DNA of 64,000 nt, from the NCBI GenBank assembly GCA_000727475.1, contig KL647322.1, forward strand, positions 708,904 through 772,903, in the 5' to 3' direction. Every line of letters begins with the position of its first letter. Within the stretch, counting starts at the first letter, position 1. This stretch comes from Sarcocystis neurona (lineage: Eukaryota; Apicomplexa; Conoidasida; Eucoccidiorida; Sarcocystidae). The position numbers and the translations under genes are program-made. Under the pieces are notes generated by a model. That model was not told where the DNA came from, ran no database searches, and worked only from the letters and a program-made list of their open reading frames with translations. This document shows, piece after piece, positions 13,101 through 26,600 of this stretch.

Positions 13101-16100
13101 AATGCCTTTTGCTGCTGCTGGTGCAAACGCTCTTGCTGGTTCTACTGCACCAGTTCTTGCTGTTACTGCTGCTGCAGACGTTGCGGCGGATGCTGCAAAG
13201 CCTCTTGCTGTTGCTGGGTCGTTCCCACGCTCGTGTGTGTGCTGCGTTTTTTTTGCGGCTGCTCTGTCGTGGCGCGGCTGCACCTGCTGCTGTGTGGACT
13301 TGCTGCTGCCGCTGTCAGCAGCAGGCGCGCGACTGCTGCTGTTTCCCCTCGTTGCATTGCTGCTGCTGCATGCCGCTGCCGCTGCATGCCGCTGCTGCTG
13401 TTGTTACCTCGTCCGTCACCTGTGCTGCATGCTGCTGCGTGTCGCTGTCTGTACTTGCAGACCCCTTTCTCCTACTGCTGCAGCTGTTGCTTCGCACCCA
13501 CTGCTGCTGCTGCCGCTCTCGTTCTGTGTGCGCTGGCACTGCCAATTTTATGAAGATCTGCGCCTTGTGCTGCTCGGTTTCTGCTGCTTCGCTGCTGTGT
13601 GCTTCTTTCTCTTGCTGCTGCGGCTCCTGTGGGAGGGAAGGACTTTGCTACTAGTCCCCTCACGCTCTCCCACACCGTTTGCTGCTGCTGCTGCTACGTC
13701 TGCGCATCCGGCTCCCATCTCCCACGTGCTGCTGCTGCTCCTGCGGCTTCGCCTGCTGCTCTGACAGTCCGCTGCTGCTACTGCTGTCTTCCGTTCTTCC
13801 CTCTGCTGGTGCCTCTGCATCTTCGAGTTTACTGGCGTTTCCTGCTGGTTGAGGTGTTGGCTGTCGCGGCACATAGACCCGGTCCTCTCTCCTGCGGCTG
13901 CTGGGGTTCGTCTTCTGCTGCTGCTTTCTTCCTGCTGCTGCTCTCCTGCTGTTGCCTCTTCTGGCTCCTCTGCTGTTGCCTCTCTTCGTACAGCTGCTGC
14001 TGCTCTGCGGCAGCAGGACTAGCTCTTCTAGATCTTTCTGCTGCTCCTGTCGCACCTCGCTGTTGTATCATATCAGCCACTTTTTCTTCCGTCTTCATCC
14101 TCCTTCGTCTTTGCCCTTCTTTCGTCTTTTCGTGTCTCTCTTCACAGCCGCTGGTGGCCAGCTCGTCTGCTCTGTGTCCACTATATTTTTCTCTTCGTCT
14201 CTTCGCAGCTCCCTCGTTCTGTATTTCTTTGCTGTTGTCGTCCACGTCTTCGTCCCCCGGTCTACTCGTCTGCGCCTCTTGCTGCGCTGCATCCCCTTCT
14301 CAGTCTGCGGCTCTACTTTCCTGTTGGTTTCTCCGTTTCACTTCTCCTTTGCATCTCTTGCTGCGCTGCGTCACTTTGTGTACGTGCGGCTCTCCGTTTC
14401 CCTGTTTTTGCTGTTTCCTCCTTGCCTGCTGCTTCCCCCCTTCGCCCGCTCGCAGATACGAGAACCGGCTATTTTGATCTTCGACGAAGCCACCTCGGCG
14501 CTGGATACTGTCTCCGAGAAGGTGGTGCAGCAGGCTCTGGACTCCTTGATGCAGCAAACGCAGGCCACTACGTTGATCGTCGCGCACAGACTCTCCACCA
14601 TCCAAAACGCAGATTTGATCGTCGTTCTTGACGCTCGGGGAGGCCAAGGTGCCGAAGTTGTCCAGATGGGTGACCACCAGACCCTCATCAAAGAAAAGGT
14701 ACATTTCTTGCCGAAGACGGGGGACAAAACGAAGAAAGGGAACACAGAGACAGAGGGGGACAAAGGGAGAGGAGGAGCGAAGAAGAGACAGAATATAGAT
14801 GTTTCGTACATATATATATATATATGTAGGTATTCTGTATATATATATATATAGGTATTATATATATAGGTATTCTGTGTGTATATATATATAGGTATTC
14901 TGTATATACATAGGTATTCTGTATATATATAGGTATTCTGTATATATATAGGTATTCTGTGTATATAGGTATTCTATATATATGTAGGTATTGGTATATA
15001 TATAGGTATTCTGTATATATATAGGTATTATATATATATAGGTATTCTGTATATATATAGGTGTTCTGTGTGTAGATATATAGGTACTCCGTATATGTGT
15101 ATATATATAGGTACTCTGTATATGTGTATATATATAGGTATTCTGTATATATATAGGTATTCTGTATATGTGTATATATATATAGGTACTCTGTATATGT
15201 GTGTATATATATAGGTATTCTGTGTATATATATATACAGGTATTCTGTATATATGTAGGTATTCTGTATATATATCTATATATATAGGTATTCTGTATAT
15301 ATATGTAGGTATTCTGTATATATATATAGATATATAGGTATTCTGTATATATATATAGGTACAGGAAAAGCAAGAAGAGAGGGAGAAGAAGAGGGGGGGG
15401 GGGAAGCAGCAGAAGAAGAGAAACGGGAAGAAGAGCGAAAAAGAGAGAAGTTGGGGGGACGGGACGAACGACGGACTCGACGGGGTGCAGCAGCAGAAGT
15501 TGTGCAGAGGCAGGAAAAAAGAAGAGAAGACGAAAGGAAAGCAAAAGAGAAGGACATGCGCCGCCGGGAAGAAAAGGAGGCTACGGAGGAACCCGCCGCA
15601 AGTTAAAACGAAGGAGCACTTCTCAGCAGGTTGTACGAAAGTAGAGTGCCGTCCACCTTCCTTACATGCGCTCTACGGAGGGGTCGCTTAAATATATCTC
15701 CATATGTATCTATACACATCTACATATATATATGTGTGTTTCCATATCTACTATCTACCTATAATACATATATATATATGTATATATATGTATATGTATG
15801 TCTCACTCTCTCTATAAGTATACACATGTATACGAAGCAGCTGTGTAGATCTGTATTTAGGTCTCTATATGCCGATAGATATATAGATGTGTATGTCTGT
15901 CCGACTCTCTATATGTGTGTTTGTATACAGAAATAGTCGCCATGTAGATCTATATTGATATATACGTATATATATTTACATATATAAGAAATTTCTTTCT
16001 CTCTCTCTCTCTCATATGTGCTCACTATCTCTGTCTGTATGTACAGGCGGAATCCCCATATAAATATATTTATATGTATGTAGAAGGATCTTCCTTAGTA

Positions 16101-19100
16101 TTCCTGTATTTCTCTCTCTGTTTCTCGCGACCAGCAATACGTCCTAGTGGAGAGAAGTCTCCCTCGGCCGCATGCGTACTTTTTTGCATGTACGTGGTCG
16201 AGTAGTTGCGAAAAGAGAGAGAGGATAGGAAGAGAAACACGTGTGTTCTTGTTCGTCGAAGTTCTCGAAAGTAGAGGAAAAGGAAAAACAGTGAAGCCCC
16301 CGCGAGAGAGTAGACGTGCGTGAGCCTATACGAGTGTATCAACGCCGGGGGACATTCGGGCTGCCGCTGCTTTCTCCGGCGCCACGCAGACAAGTCGAGC
16401 AGCAAAAAAGAGAGCAGCAGCAGCAGCGGACGGCTCTCGCTGCATGGGTCCTCCGTGGGGTGCAAAGGGTAGTTGCTGAAGCAAAAACAAAAACGTGGCT
16501 GCTGGGGAGAGCCACGCTGCTGCTGTCCTTGGCAGCAGCACGGAGGACGGAGCCAGGGCATGCGGCGCGTGTCGGTGGAAGGCCGTAGACCTTTTTAGCT
16601 GCTACGCCGCGCCGTTGCCCTTGCCCGGCGCTGCTTCTTTCTGTAGCTGCCTACCCCTCGCAGCAGCGGCAGCGGGACGCTGTTGCATGCGCGCGGCGTC
16701 TCTTTGCTGCTCGCGCTGCAAGGGAGTGCGCCCGCATGCAGCGGCTGTTGCTGGGTCCTCCGACGCGCCTGGCCGCCGAATAGCAGCAGCAACAGCAGCA
16801 GCGACACACACAAACACACGTACCCAGGAGACAGGTGTCGCTGCTGCTGCCGGAACGTGTGGCGACATTGATAACGCGTGCATGCCCGCAGACTGCTACT
16901 GCCGTTCTGCGGCCCCAGCGTCCGCAGGGGCTGGTCTTTTTCTAAGTGCCTGATAAAGACCGTCGCGATAGAATCGCTGCTAGGGTCCTTAGACGCATGG
17001 GGAGAAAGAATAGGTCACCTGCATTTCTCTGTAGGCTGTCAAGCAAGAAGTGCGGGCGCGCGCGGGATATCTCTCTGTGTGGGCAGTCAAAACGAGTGGG
17101 TAGCAGAAAACGGCATGCGTCCGCTGTCCTCTGCGATCTGCCGTGATACCCAGCCCAAGGGCGGCGGCGTAAGCCCCCGTGCGTCTCTGAGAATTTCTGC
17201 GCATGCAACAGCTGCAGCAGCTGGGCAGCCGGCGCGCAGTGCGAGCCTGTGGCTGTCTCTGCTGCGGCACGAAGACCCTCCCCTTCCCGACACTGCATAC
17301 GTGTGTATGGACGTACCTGGTACTTGAGGGTTGTCCAGGTGCCTCGGCCGCGTGCACGAAGTAGAGAACGTCTACATTTTTATCCTTTTCTCCGGGTGTC
17401 GTGAGACTCTCCCTGCATGCGTGCCAGCCCTTGGTGGGTAGGACGGCAGTTGAAGCGGCGGCAGCTCCTTGGTGGCGTATGCGTGTCTGCGCATATAAAT
17501 TTCGTGGTCGCGGCAACGCTGTGTGTGCCTGGGTGTGTGCGGTGCGCATGCATTTGTTTTCTCTGCGAGTTTCACGTGCTGCTGCGGGGTGCGCTGCCAG
17601 CCTTCGCTTGCATGCATGCACCCCTGGTGGCTAAGGGAGTCTGTGAGGGCCTGCTGCCTCGAGTGTGACCCACAGCTGCTGTATGTGTGTGGCTGGCGAG
17701 ACCGGCTGTTGTTCCTTGGCCGCAGGAAGGTCTGTACTATCAGCTGGTCCGGAGCCAGGCAGTGACGCTTGAGAAGGAGGCTGCGGCGCAGGAGCAGGAA
17801 GAGGCGCAGGAACTGCTGGAGCTGCAGCAGCGCGGGGGGGAAGCGGAAGGAGCAGCAGCGGCAGCAGCAGACCAGCCTGGCGAGACCGACCTGACGGCAG
17901 AAATGATTCTCCGCCATTTCTCGCAAGAGCGGCCGCAGCGCGGCAGCTTCTCGCTCTCCGCCGCGCGGTCCTCTTTTCTCTCCGTGGCCCGAAGTGCGAC
18001 TAGCCCCAGGAAGTGGGGCACCGCCATGTCCTCATCCGAGGAAGGTACGACAGCAAGAGACACACAGAAAGACACAGAAAGCGGGAAGAGACGAGCCCGT
18101 AGAGAACAAAGAAGGAGAGGACGGCGACGCAGACGGAGACAGCAGGAGCGACGGACGTGAGAGCAGCGGAGAGCAGCAGAAGGACGGCCTGGAGGGCAGC
18201 AAAAAAGACAGAGACGCAGAGAGCCACATCTTGGGTGACGGGCTGCGGGAGAAAGAGACATAGGAGGAATACGGGAGAAAGGAGAAGATGGGAGAAGTGC
18301 AGTCGGGGGAGAAGAACAAGAAGAAGAAAAAAAAGAGGGCACACAGAGAAGGACAGAAGAAGAGAAGGAATTCGGGGAGAGACAGGGGGAAGGGGAAACC
18401 GGGGAAGGCGGGAGGGAAAAAGCAGCAGCCACAGAAGAAGGGAAAGTCAAAGAAAACAGGAAAGAACGGAAACCGGAAGAGCGAAAGGAAGGGAAAGCAG
18501 GAAGGGAAGTCAGAGAAGGAGAACAACTGAAGAAAAAGCAGAAAAAAAGGCCGAAAAAGGCGACCAGGGCCACATCGACGACGCATGCGCCCGTCGTCGC
18601 TGGTTCCTTCTCTTCTGCTTCGTCTTCCTCTCCTTCGCGCTCTGTATCTTTTCTTCGTCTTCTTCATTGTCCTCTTTTGCTGCGCGTCTGTCCTCTTTTG
18701 CTTCTCTTCTGTCTTCCTTTCCCTTCTCACTTTCTCTCAGGAAACTCTTCTGCAGCTGCCAGTCTCTTCCCTGTCTTGCTGCTGCCGCAATTGCTTCTTC
18801 AGTAAATCTGCCGTTCTTATTCTTCCTGCTGCTGCTGCAGTTCCTTCCTCAGTAAATCCGCCGTTCTTGTTCTTCCTGCTGCTGCTGCTTTATCAGTCAC
18901 TTCTCTTTCTGCTCTCCCGTTCCGCTCTTCCTTCTTTCTTCGGCTGCTGTTGCTTCTTCTTCTTCTCGTCTGCTTCCTTATCCTCTGCTTCTCCTCCCTC
19001 CGCGTGTGCTGCTGCTGCTTCTGCTTCTGCGCCTCCTTCTCTCTCTCCGCCGCCTTCTCCTCCCCGGCTGCTGTTGCTTCTTCTTCGCGTCTGCTTCCCT

Positions 19101-19884
19101 ATCTTCTGCTTCTCCTCCCTCCGGTGTCTGGGATGTGCTGCTGCTGCTGCTTCTGCTCCTGCACTGCCTTTTGCTCTCTTAAGCTGCAGCAGCAAAACTG
19201 GCAAGCCTGCCGGGTTACGAGCAGCTGATAGACAAGCCGCAGGAGACGCTGCAGCAGCGCGTCCGTCGCCGCTGCGCGGCACTACGGAATTTCCTTCAAA
19301 TGCGTGCCCTGGGGCTTCTCTGGCGATGGAAGCTCGTCTGTGTGCTGCTTATTTTTTGCGCCCTCCTTGCGGGGTAGGTAGCGCCAGTGCCAGCAGCAGC
19401 TCTCTCCCTGCATGCACGTCTCTGCGGAACAAAAGTGCGGCAATCAGGCCCTCTGCTCTATCTTTCTCATTCTCCGTCTTCTCTGTCTGTCGCGTACATT
19501 CGACAGAAAGAGAGAAAAGAAAAGGACGGAAGATAGGGCTCTTTTTTTCTCCTTTGGAATTGCCTGTGCATCCACTTTCCTCGGTAAAAGTCTATTATGT
19601 ATGCATTTCCGCATCTTTCTGTTAATAACACACCAAAAGAGAACCCTCACACAGCTCTGCATGCGGTTTCTCTCTTTCAAAAGGTACACATATTTGTACT
19701 TCCCGTCCTACCTTGACATTCTTTCTTCCTGTCTCTCTCTCTTTATCGCGATATATATATAAACGTATGAAGATATACGTATGCGTGCACACGTGCTCAC
19801 GCGTTTACAAATTTATACACAATATAGAGAGAGGGAGGGAAAGGAAGAGAGGAAGAGAGTGTGTATATATATACGTGTGTATGC

Positions 19885-19920
<36 letters not shown>

Positions 19921-20071
19921 GCGTCCTTTGCGGCATGTACACACGCGTATATGTATATGTATATATATATATATATGTATGTGTACGTATGCGCATCTGT
20001 CAACATATTCACATATGTATATATATATATGTGCGTACATGTGTGAAGTGCCACACATGTCTCTCTCTCTC

Positions 20072-20107
<36 letters not shown>

Positions 20108-20612
20108 GTAATTCCGTTTCTTTCTCGCTTCGTCTTTCTGTCTCTCGATATCAATGAATAGTAGCTCAGAGGCATTTGCTTTAAATTGGTACCCAAGCGC
20201 TGCAAGGAGAGGGGAAGGCTTCTTCTGGTTTGCTGTTGCGACTGCTGCAGCGGAAGCTATCTTTCTTCGTTTCTGCCCGCTGTGTTTCTCCTCGTCTACA
20301 CGCTGCTGCTGCTGGCTGCTGAAGCGCTTTCGTGCTGCTGCAATGCGACTCTGGCTTTCCCTGCTGCTGCTGCTGCACCTTCTCGTCCTCCGCCTCCTCT
20401 GCTGCGCTCGCCTGCGCTTCTCGGCGTCTCTGTCTTTCTCAGCTGCTGCTGCTGCTGCTCCGCGTGCAATTCTGTGCTGCAAGCAGACGTCCCGTATACA
20501 CACTTGCAAAGAGAAGAAAACAACTCGAGTGTAGAGAAGACTACACCTCTCCGTAGAAAACCAGTTTTGTACTTCACAGCGGGTCCTGATGCATGCGCGA
20601 CAAGGCCAAACA

Positions 20613-20655
<43 letters not shown>

Positions 20656-23600
20656 GTGCATGCGTGTCTGCATTCGTTGAGAGGAAAGGCGGCCTTTGAT
20701 TAACCATCTTCAAGCAGGTGCGTCTGTTTCCGTGGGAGAGGAAGTACGGGAAAACATCTGTACACGCATACCGGTAAAAAATGTGTATGCATGTGCGTGC
20801 ACCTATGTATATATCCGAAAGAAAACGTATGGAAAAGCGGACAGGACTATATATATGTGTGTATATATATATATGTGTATGTGTATAGGTGTACAGGGGT
20901 AAATAGAGATGTATTTGTTGAGCGCCTTTTTAGACAAGGAAAAACAATGCATGCTCGACACTAAAATATCAGCACGGAAGGAGAGGGAGCCGTCTCTTCC
21001 AGCTGCTGCATGCGTCTCTCTCCTTTTCTCTGTGTGCCTGGCCCTTTTTCTTTGTGTCTTCCCGCTGCTGCTGCTGCTGCTGCGCGTGCCTCGTTTCGGG
21101 ACTTGCCGAAGCTGCGCGTCGCCCTCGTTGCATGCGCCGGGAAGAACTTCTGTGCAGAAGAAGCACGCCGACGCAGTCTTCACGCGTGTGTCATTTCTCT
21201 TTATAAATGAATTTTAACGGCAGCCTGGAGACTGCCGTACATCCCAAGGAGGAGCGCGACACAACACGCGTGATTGTCGGGGTGCGTGTGTGAGCGGAGG
21301 CATCCGTCAGTCTGTCTCTGTCTTTTTCTCTCGGTGTGTCTGGGTGTACATATTCAAATATATCGCAGCAGCAGCAGGAACAGGAAAAGAAGAGAGAGAT
21401 AGGCAGCAGTTTGCAGGGAAGTGTTCCTCTCTGCTGACATTTATAAGTGAGGATGCGGCTACACAGGTGCTGTGGTGCATGCGTGTTATTACTGCTGCTG
21501 CAGCGCGATCTTCCCGCTCTTTGCCTTAGTTTTCTCAAGATTCATTTCGGTTTACTACTACGACGATCCCGACAAAATCAGAGACAAGGCAAGCGCATGC
21601 TGTCGTAGTCCTCTTAGTTTCCCTTCCTCTTTGCCTTCTCCTCTCTGCAGCTCTCCCTTTCTTTTTGCTCTTCCTCTGGTTGACCTTCACTTCTCTGTTT
21701 TCAGATGGGCACCCGCCTCCGTCGCTCTCTTCTATTTTACGTATATAGAGAATCACTGCTTTTTCCCCGCGCTCTCTAAGTAGCCGTCGTCTTATTATAC
21801 GGCCGTCTCGCTATACGCAGTTGCAGACACTTCCTGTAGAAGAAAATGCACCTCTCTATGCACTTACGGAGTACATATATGTGTGCAGGTCTGTGTGTTG
21901 TGGGGAGAAGAGAATCCTTTTCTGAAATATATATATATATATGTGTAGACAGATAGAGGTAGATGTACGAGCACGCATGTGTAGAATCATTTGACTGTGC
22001 ATGCGTCGATAAGATACTGGGCGGGGGCATTTGGTTAAGAGCAGGAGAGGCAGCAGTTTCGGCTGCCTGTAGGTTCTGTGCTGCAGTGAAACTTTCAAGG
22101 AGTCTTTCTCTTCATAGGTAGACGTGAGGAAGTGGACTTTTTGTCATGAGGGAAAATTGAAAAAATGGCACGATGCCCACATCTGCTTCCGTCTGCGTGG
22201 CTCTTCGTGTTTGCATGCGGCTGTCGCGGTGCTTCTGGGATGGTGCCGCAGGCTGCATTCTGGAGCAGCATGTTCGTGGTGCTGGGGGCTGCGCAGTTCG
22301 TCGTCGAGTCTATCAAATTCTTCTCTATTGAGTTCTGCGGATACAAGCTTATATCCAAGTTACGCGGAGACGCGTTCAGGCAAACTCTGCACCAGGAAAT
22401 GGCCTTCTTTGACGAACAGCAGCACAACGTCGGTAAGTTTCTCCGGTGTGTACGTACACCAGACACGCGCGCTGAGCATGTGCGCACCCAACACGAGAAG
22501 CGCCGCTCGAGGGGAAAAACGCCCTCGACAGCCCACAGCATTTATGTGAAAAGCAGCCGCGACCCTGCGGAGGTACAGGATGCGCAGGGGTCTGCATGCG
22601 ACACAGAGCCGTCGAGACTATACGCACCTCGCACAGACGGAACGCGGGGCTTCCGCCGTGGAGGGACACCTCGCCCTCGGTGCGGTCAACTGTACGTACA
22701 CCTCGCAGCAAATTGCGCGCACGGCAAACGCGTCACCGTGTACGTACACCACACATAAGCTGCTGGCCTCTAGATATGCTTGTGGATCCTGGCCAGCGAC
22801 TCTGCCGCAGCGCCTCTGTGTCCCTCGAATACAATCAGCTGGTGTACGTACACCTCAGAGGACGCGTACGCGGGCGTCCGCTGGCGTACACCGCACACTC
22901 CTGGCCAACAGGTGTGTCTGAAACGGAGAGCCGAGGTGTACCGATGCCACCCTCTCACGGCAGGGTGTCTGGACACCCCAGAACGTGTTTGGGAGACAAG
23001 ATACATGCGCCGCCAGGTGTACGTACACCGCAGAGGACGTGGACGCCGTACACGTTGACAGTGAAACGTGGAGCCTCTATCTCTCTCCACACATACGAGA
23101 AATACGCATATATATATATATATATGTAGACGTGCGCATACGTGGAATTGCCATTTTCTCTTCTTTACTAATATGGATACGTGTCTAACGACGAGCGTGC
23201 GTTTAGACCGGAGAGTCCTGGGTTTAACGGCTGCTGGCTTTACATCTATGTTCACAGAAGCACACACATGTACTGTGTGTGTCTATGTGTCCAACTTTGC
23301 GTCGCCCTGCCGACGTACATTGCTGTGTGTACACGTGTAACTACCTTTACGTACATGGATAGGTGTTTCTGTGTACATGGTGGGTCGCTGCATTTCTCCA
23401 TCAGGCTATCTGATGGGAGTATTATCAAGTGACGTGCTGCTGGTAAAGACGGGCAGCGCAGGGAATGCCGCGGCTCTGCTCCAGGCTCTCTCGTCCATCG
23501 TAACAGGTATGCGGCAGCAGCAGCAGCGGCACCGGTGGCAGCAGATGAAGCAAGAGAAGGCGGCAGCAGAATCGCTGGATGCATGCAACCGCAGCAGGAA

Positions 23601-26600
23601 GAAGCAGCAACAGAGGAGACAGCGCGGAGGAGACAGAGGCCGCAACGGTCGCAGCAGGAGCAGGGACAGCAGGGCCACCACCTGTAGACACAGCAGCAAG
23701 AGGAGCCAGGCTCGCAGCAGCTGCCGCAGAGCCGCGCATGCAGGAGGAGCAGCAGCAGCGATGGCAACAGCGCACGCAGGGGCAGCGGCGTCGGCATTTC
23801 CTTACTGTAGCTCCCGGCCAATGCGGCGGTAGCAGCAACAGCGCAGAGGCGCAGGGAGGCAACATCGCTGCACGCGAACTCTAAATAATTCCACACTTCC
23901 GTCGCATGCGTTGCACTCGACATCAGGCGGAGCTCCTATGCACTATTTCAAATCAGACCAGTTCTGCTATACATATATATATATATGCATATATGAATAC
24001 ATATATATATGTGGGTATATATATATATATATGGTGCCGACGTTCCTGTAATACGTGTTCGTATAGGGCTAGACAAAAGATAGCTCCCTACATGTGTAAG
24101 GGTCTCTATCTATTCCTCTTCCTTTCTTCCTCTGTCTCTCTCTATATATATATATCTCTCTCTATATATATATATCTTAGTTATCACTGTCTTTGTATCT
24201 ATGTATGTGTGCTCACTCAGATATCTGGGTGTTCTCACTGTCTCTATGTTAACCTCTATTAGGCTCTGCGCCACCATATCTGTCAACATATACTATCTAT
24301 ATGGATATGACTAGATATGTACAGGTGCACGGCCTCATATATATATATATATATGTATACATATATGCTTATGTCTATATGTACGTATTTGACAAAAGAT
24401 GTATTGAGGTACGGTCTCATATATATGTGTATATGTGTCTCTATTTATACGTACGCAATTGAGTAGATATGGACAGACGCACGGCCTCATACATATGCAT
24501 ATATATATATGTATGTGTTGGACTACATGTGTGTAGGACGCACGGATTTATATATAAATATATGTATATATATATATATATATGGAGTCGGAGTGGACTA
24601 AGCGATTATATATATATATATGGACCCCGAGTGGACTATTTGATTATCCTCAGCATTTTCTCGTTTGTGTGTTTGTGTGTGTGTGGGGTTGCACAGGAGT
24701 TGCTATTGCCTTTGGGGGAGACAGTCGCCTGGCTGCCGTGGTGCTTGCCTGCTTTCTTCTTCTAGTTCCTGCTGCTGCTGCTCAGGCGAAAATAGGCGGA
24801 CCGCAGGGTAGGTGAATGCTTTTAGTTGTCCGCCACATGACACGCTCCACGCGTGAAGCTTCTCTCTTCCTGCGGCAGCAGCAGCACAAGAAGCAACAGC
24901 AGGAGGTGCGCAGGCAGCAGTAGCAGCAGGAACAGCGGCAGCAGAAACAGAGAAGCATCAGGAGAAGCAGCAGCAGCAGAAGTAGTAGCAGCAGCAGCAG
25001 AAGCAGTAGCGGCAGCAGAAGAGGCAACAGCAGAGGAAAAAGCAGCAGCAGCAGCAGAAGCAGCGGCAACGACCGCAGCCGAAGCGGGCGCAGGAGGAGG
25101 AGGAGGAGCGTTTTTATTGCGTCGCTCTTCGCCGTGCGCGTGCAGCCGCATGCACACCACGTGTAGCTCCAGGGAGAGAGCTTTGTTTTCCCACTATCCC
25201 TGCCACAAAAGAAAGCCCAACTCTGCAGGGAGTTGGCGCATGCAGGTGTGAAAAATGCCAGCAGCCGCATGCAGAGCAGTCCACCAAAGAAGGCACCACC
25301 TCCTGGCCACTGGCGCAGCCATCACCTACACGCATGCCGATGTCAGGGTCCTCCTCAACACCGCATGCGTATGACCTCCTTCTGCCGTCACCCGCTTCCA
25401 TTTGTGTACAACTACACACATACATACATCTCTGGTTATATATCTGCAAATGCATGTATATAGATAGCAATGCACCTACGTCCACGTCTACGAGACTCTG
25501 CTGCTTTCACAGTCAAAAGGGAGGGCAGCAGCAGCGTTTCCTGCCGCGTCCTTGGGGGATGCAGACCGGCCGCAGGGCATCACGCAGCGACCGCCTCCGC
25601 ACGAGTCAAACACCCCCATGTGCGGAAGAATTTTTTCCCTGCGTTATTGAAGGCACATCGGTGTCCACCTTTCTTCGGCAGGTGTACGACGACGTGTCTT
25701 TGTTTCGGGCTTTTCTGAGCATCGCCCGAGGCGCACCTCTCCCTTCTCTATGCGTGCCGATATCTGCAGAAGTGCAGCCTAGAAGCACTCCTATGTATTT
25801 GAGTACATATACATGCATCCACACGGAAGTCTGTAGCCGCTGCATATATATACGTGGATAGACAGGTAGATACAGAGGTACATAGAGATATAGATGCGGG
25901 GACAAATATAGACTGATGTAGATAAAGGTATAGATGGATGTAGGTATAGATATAGGTGTAGATAGAAGGAGGTATAGACGGGTATAGATGTAGATATAGA
26001 TACAAATAGATATAGGTACGGATACATACACACATAGTTACACAGATATAGGTGTGCATATATACATATATATATATATATATATTGACGTCCGTCACAG
26101 ATTTTCGCATGCATATATATATGCGTCTGTAGACACAGACGTATTCGTCTACTTCAGAATTGCAGTGGATTCCTTTTCCATGTGTATATGCATGTATGTA
26201 TGTCTTTCTGCGCGTGTGTAGGCGGGTACGTATGTATATATGTATACGTGTGTATGCATATATATGTATGTGTATGTGTGTATGTATATGTATGGAGGGA
26301 TGGCTGTATGTACGTATGTATGTACATGTACGTATGAACGTATATGTACGTAAGTATGTATATGTACGTATATGTGTACATATGTATGTATGTACGTAGG
26401 TATGTCTGTACTTGTGTACGTATGTATGTATATATATGTATGGGTATGTAGTATGGATATGATTGTATGTATATGTATATGTGCGTGTGTATATGCGTGG
26501 ATAAGTGTATGTGTATGTATGTGTGTACGTATGTACGTGGGTATCTACGTATATGTACGAATGTATGTGTATGTACGTAGGTATGTATGTACGTATTTAG

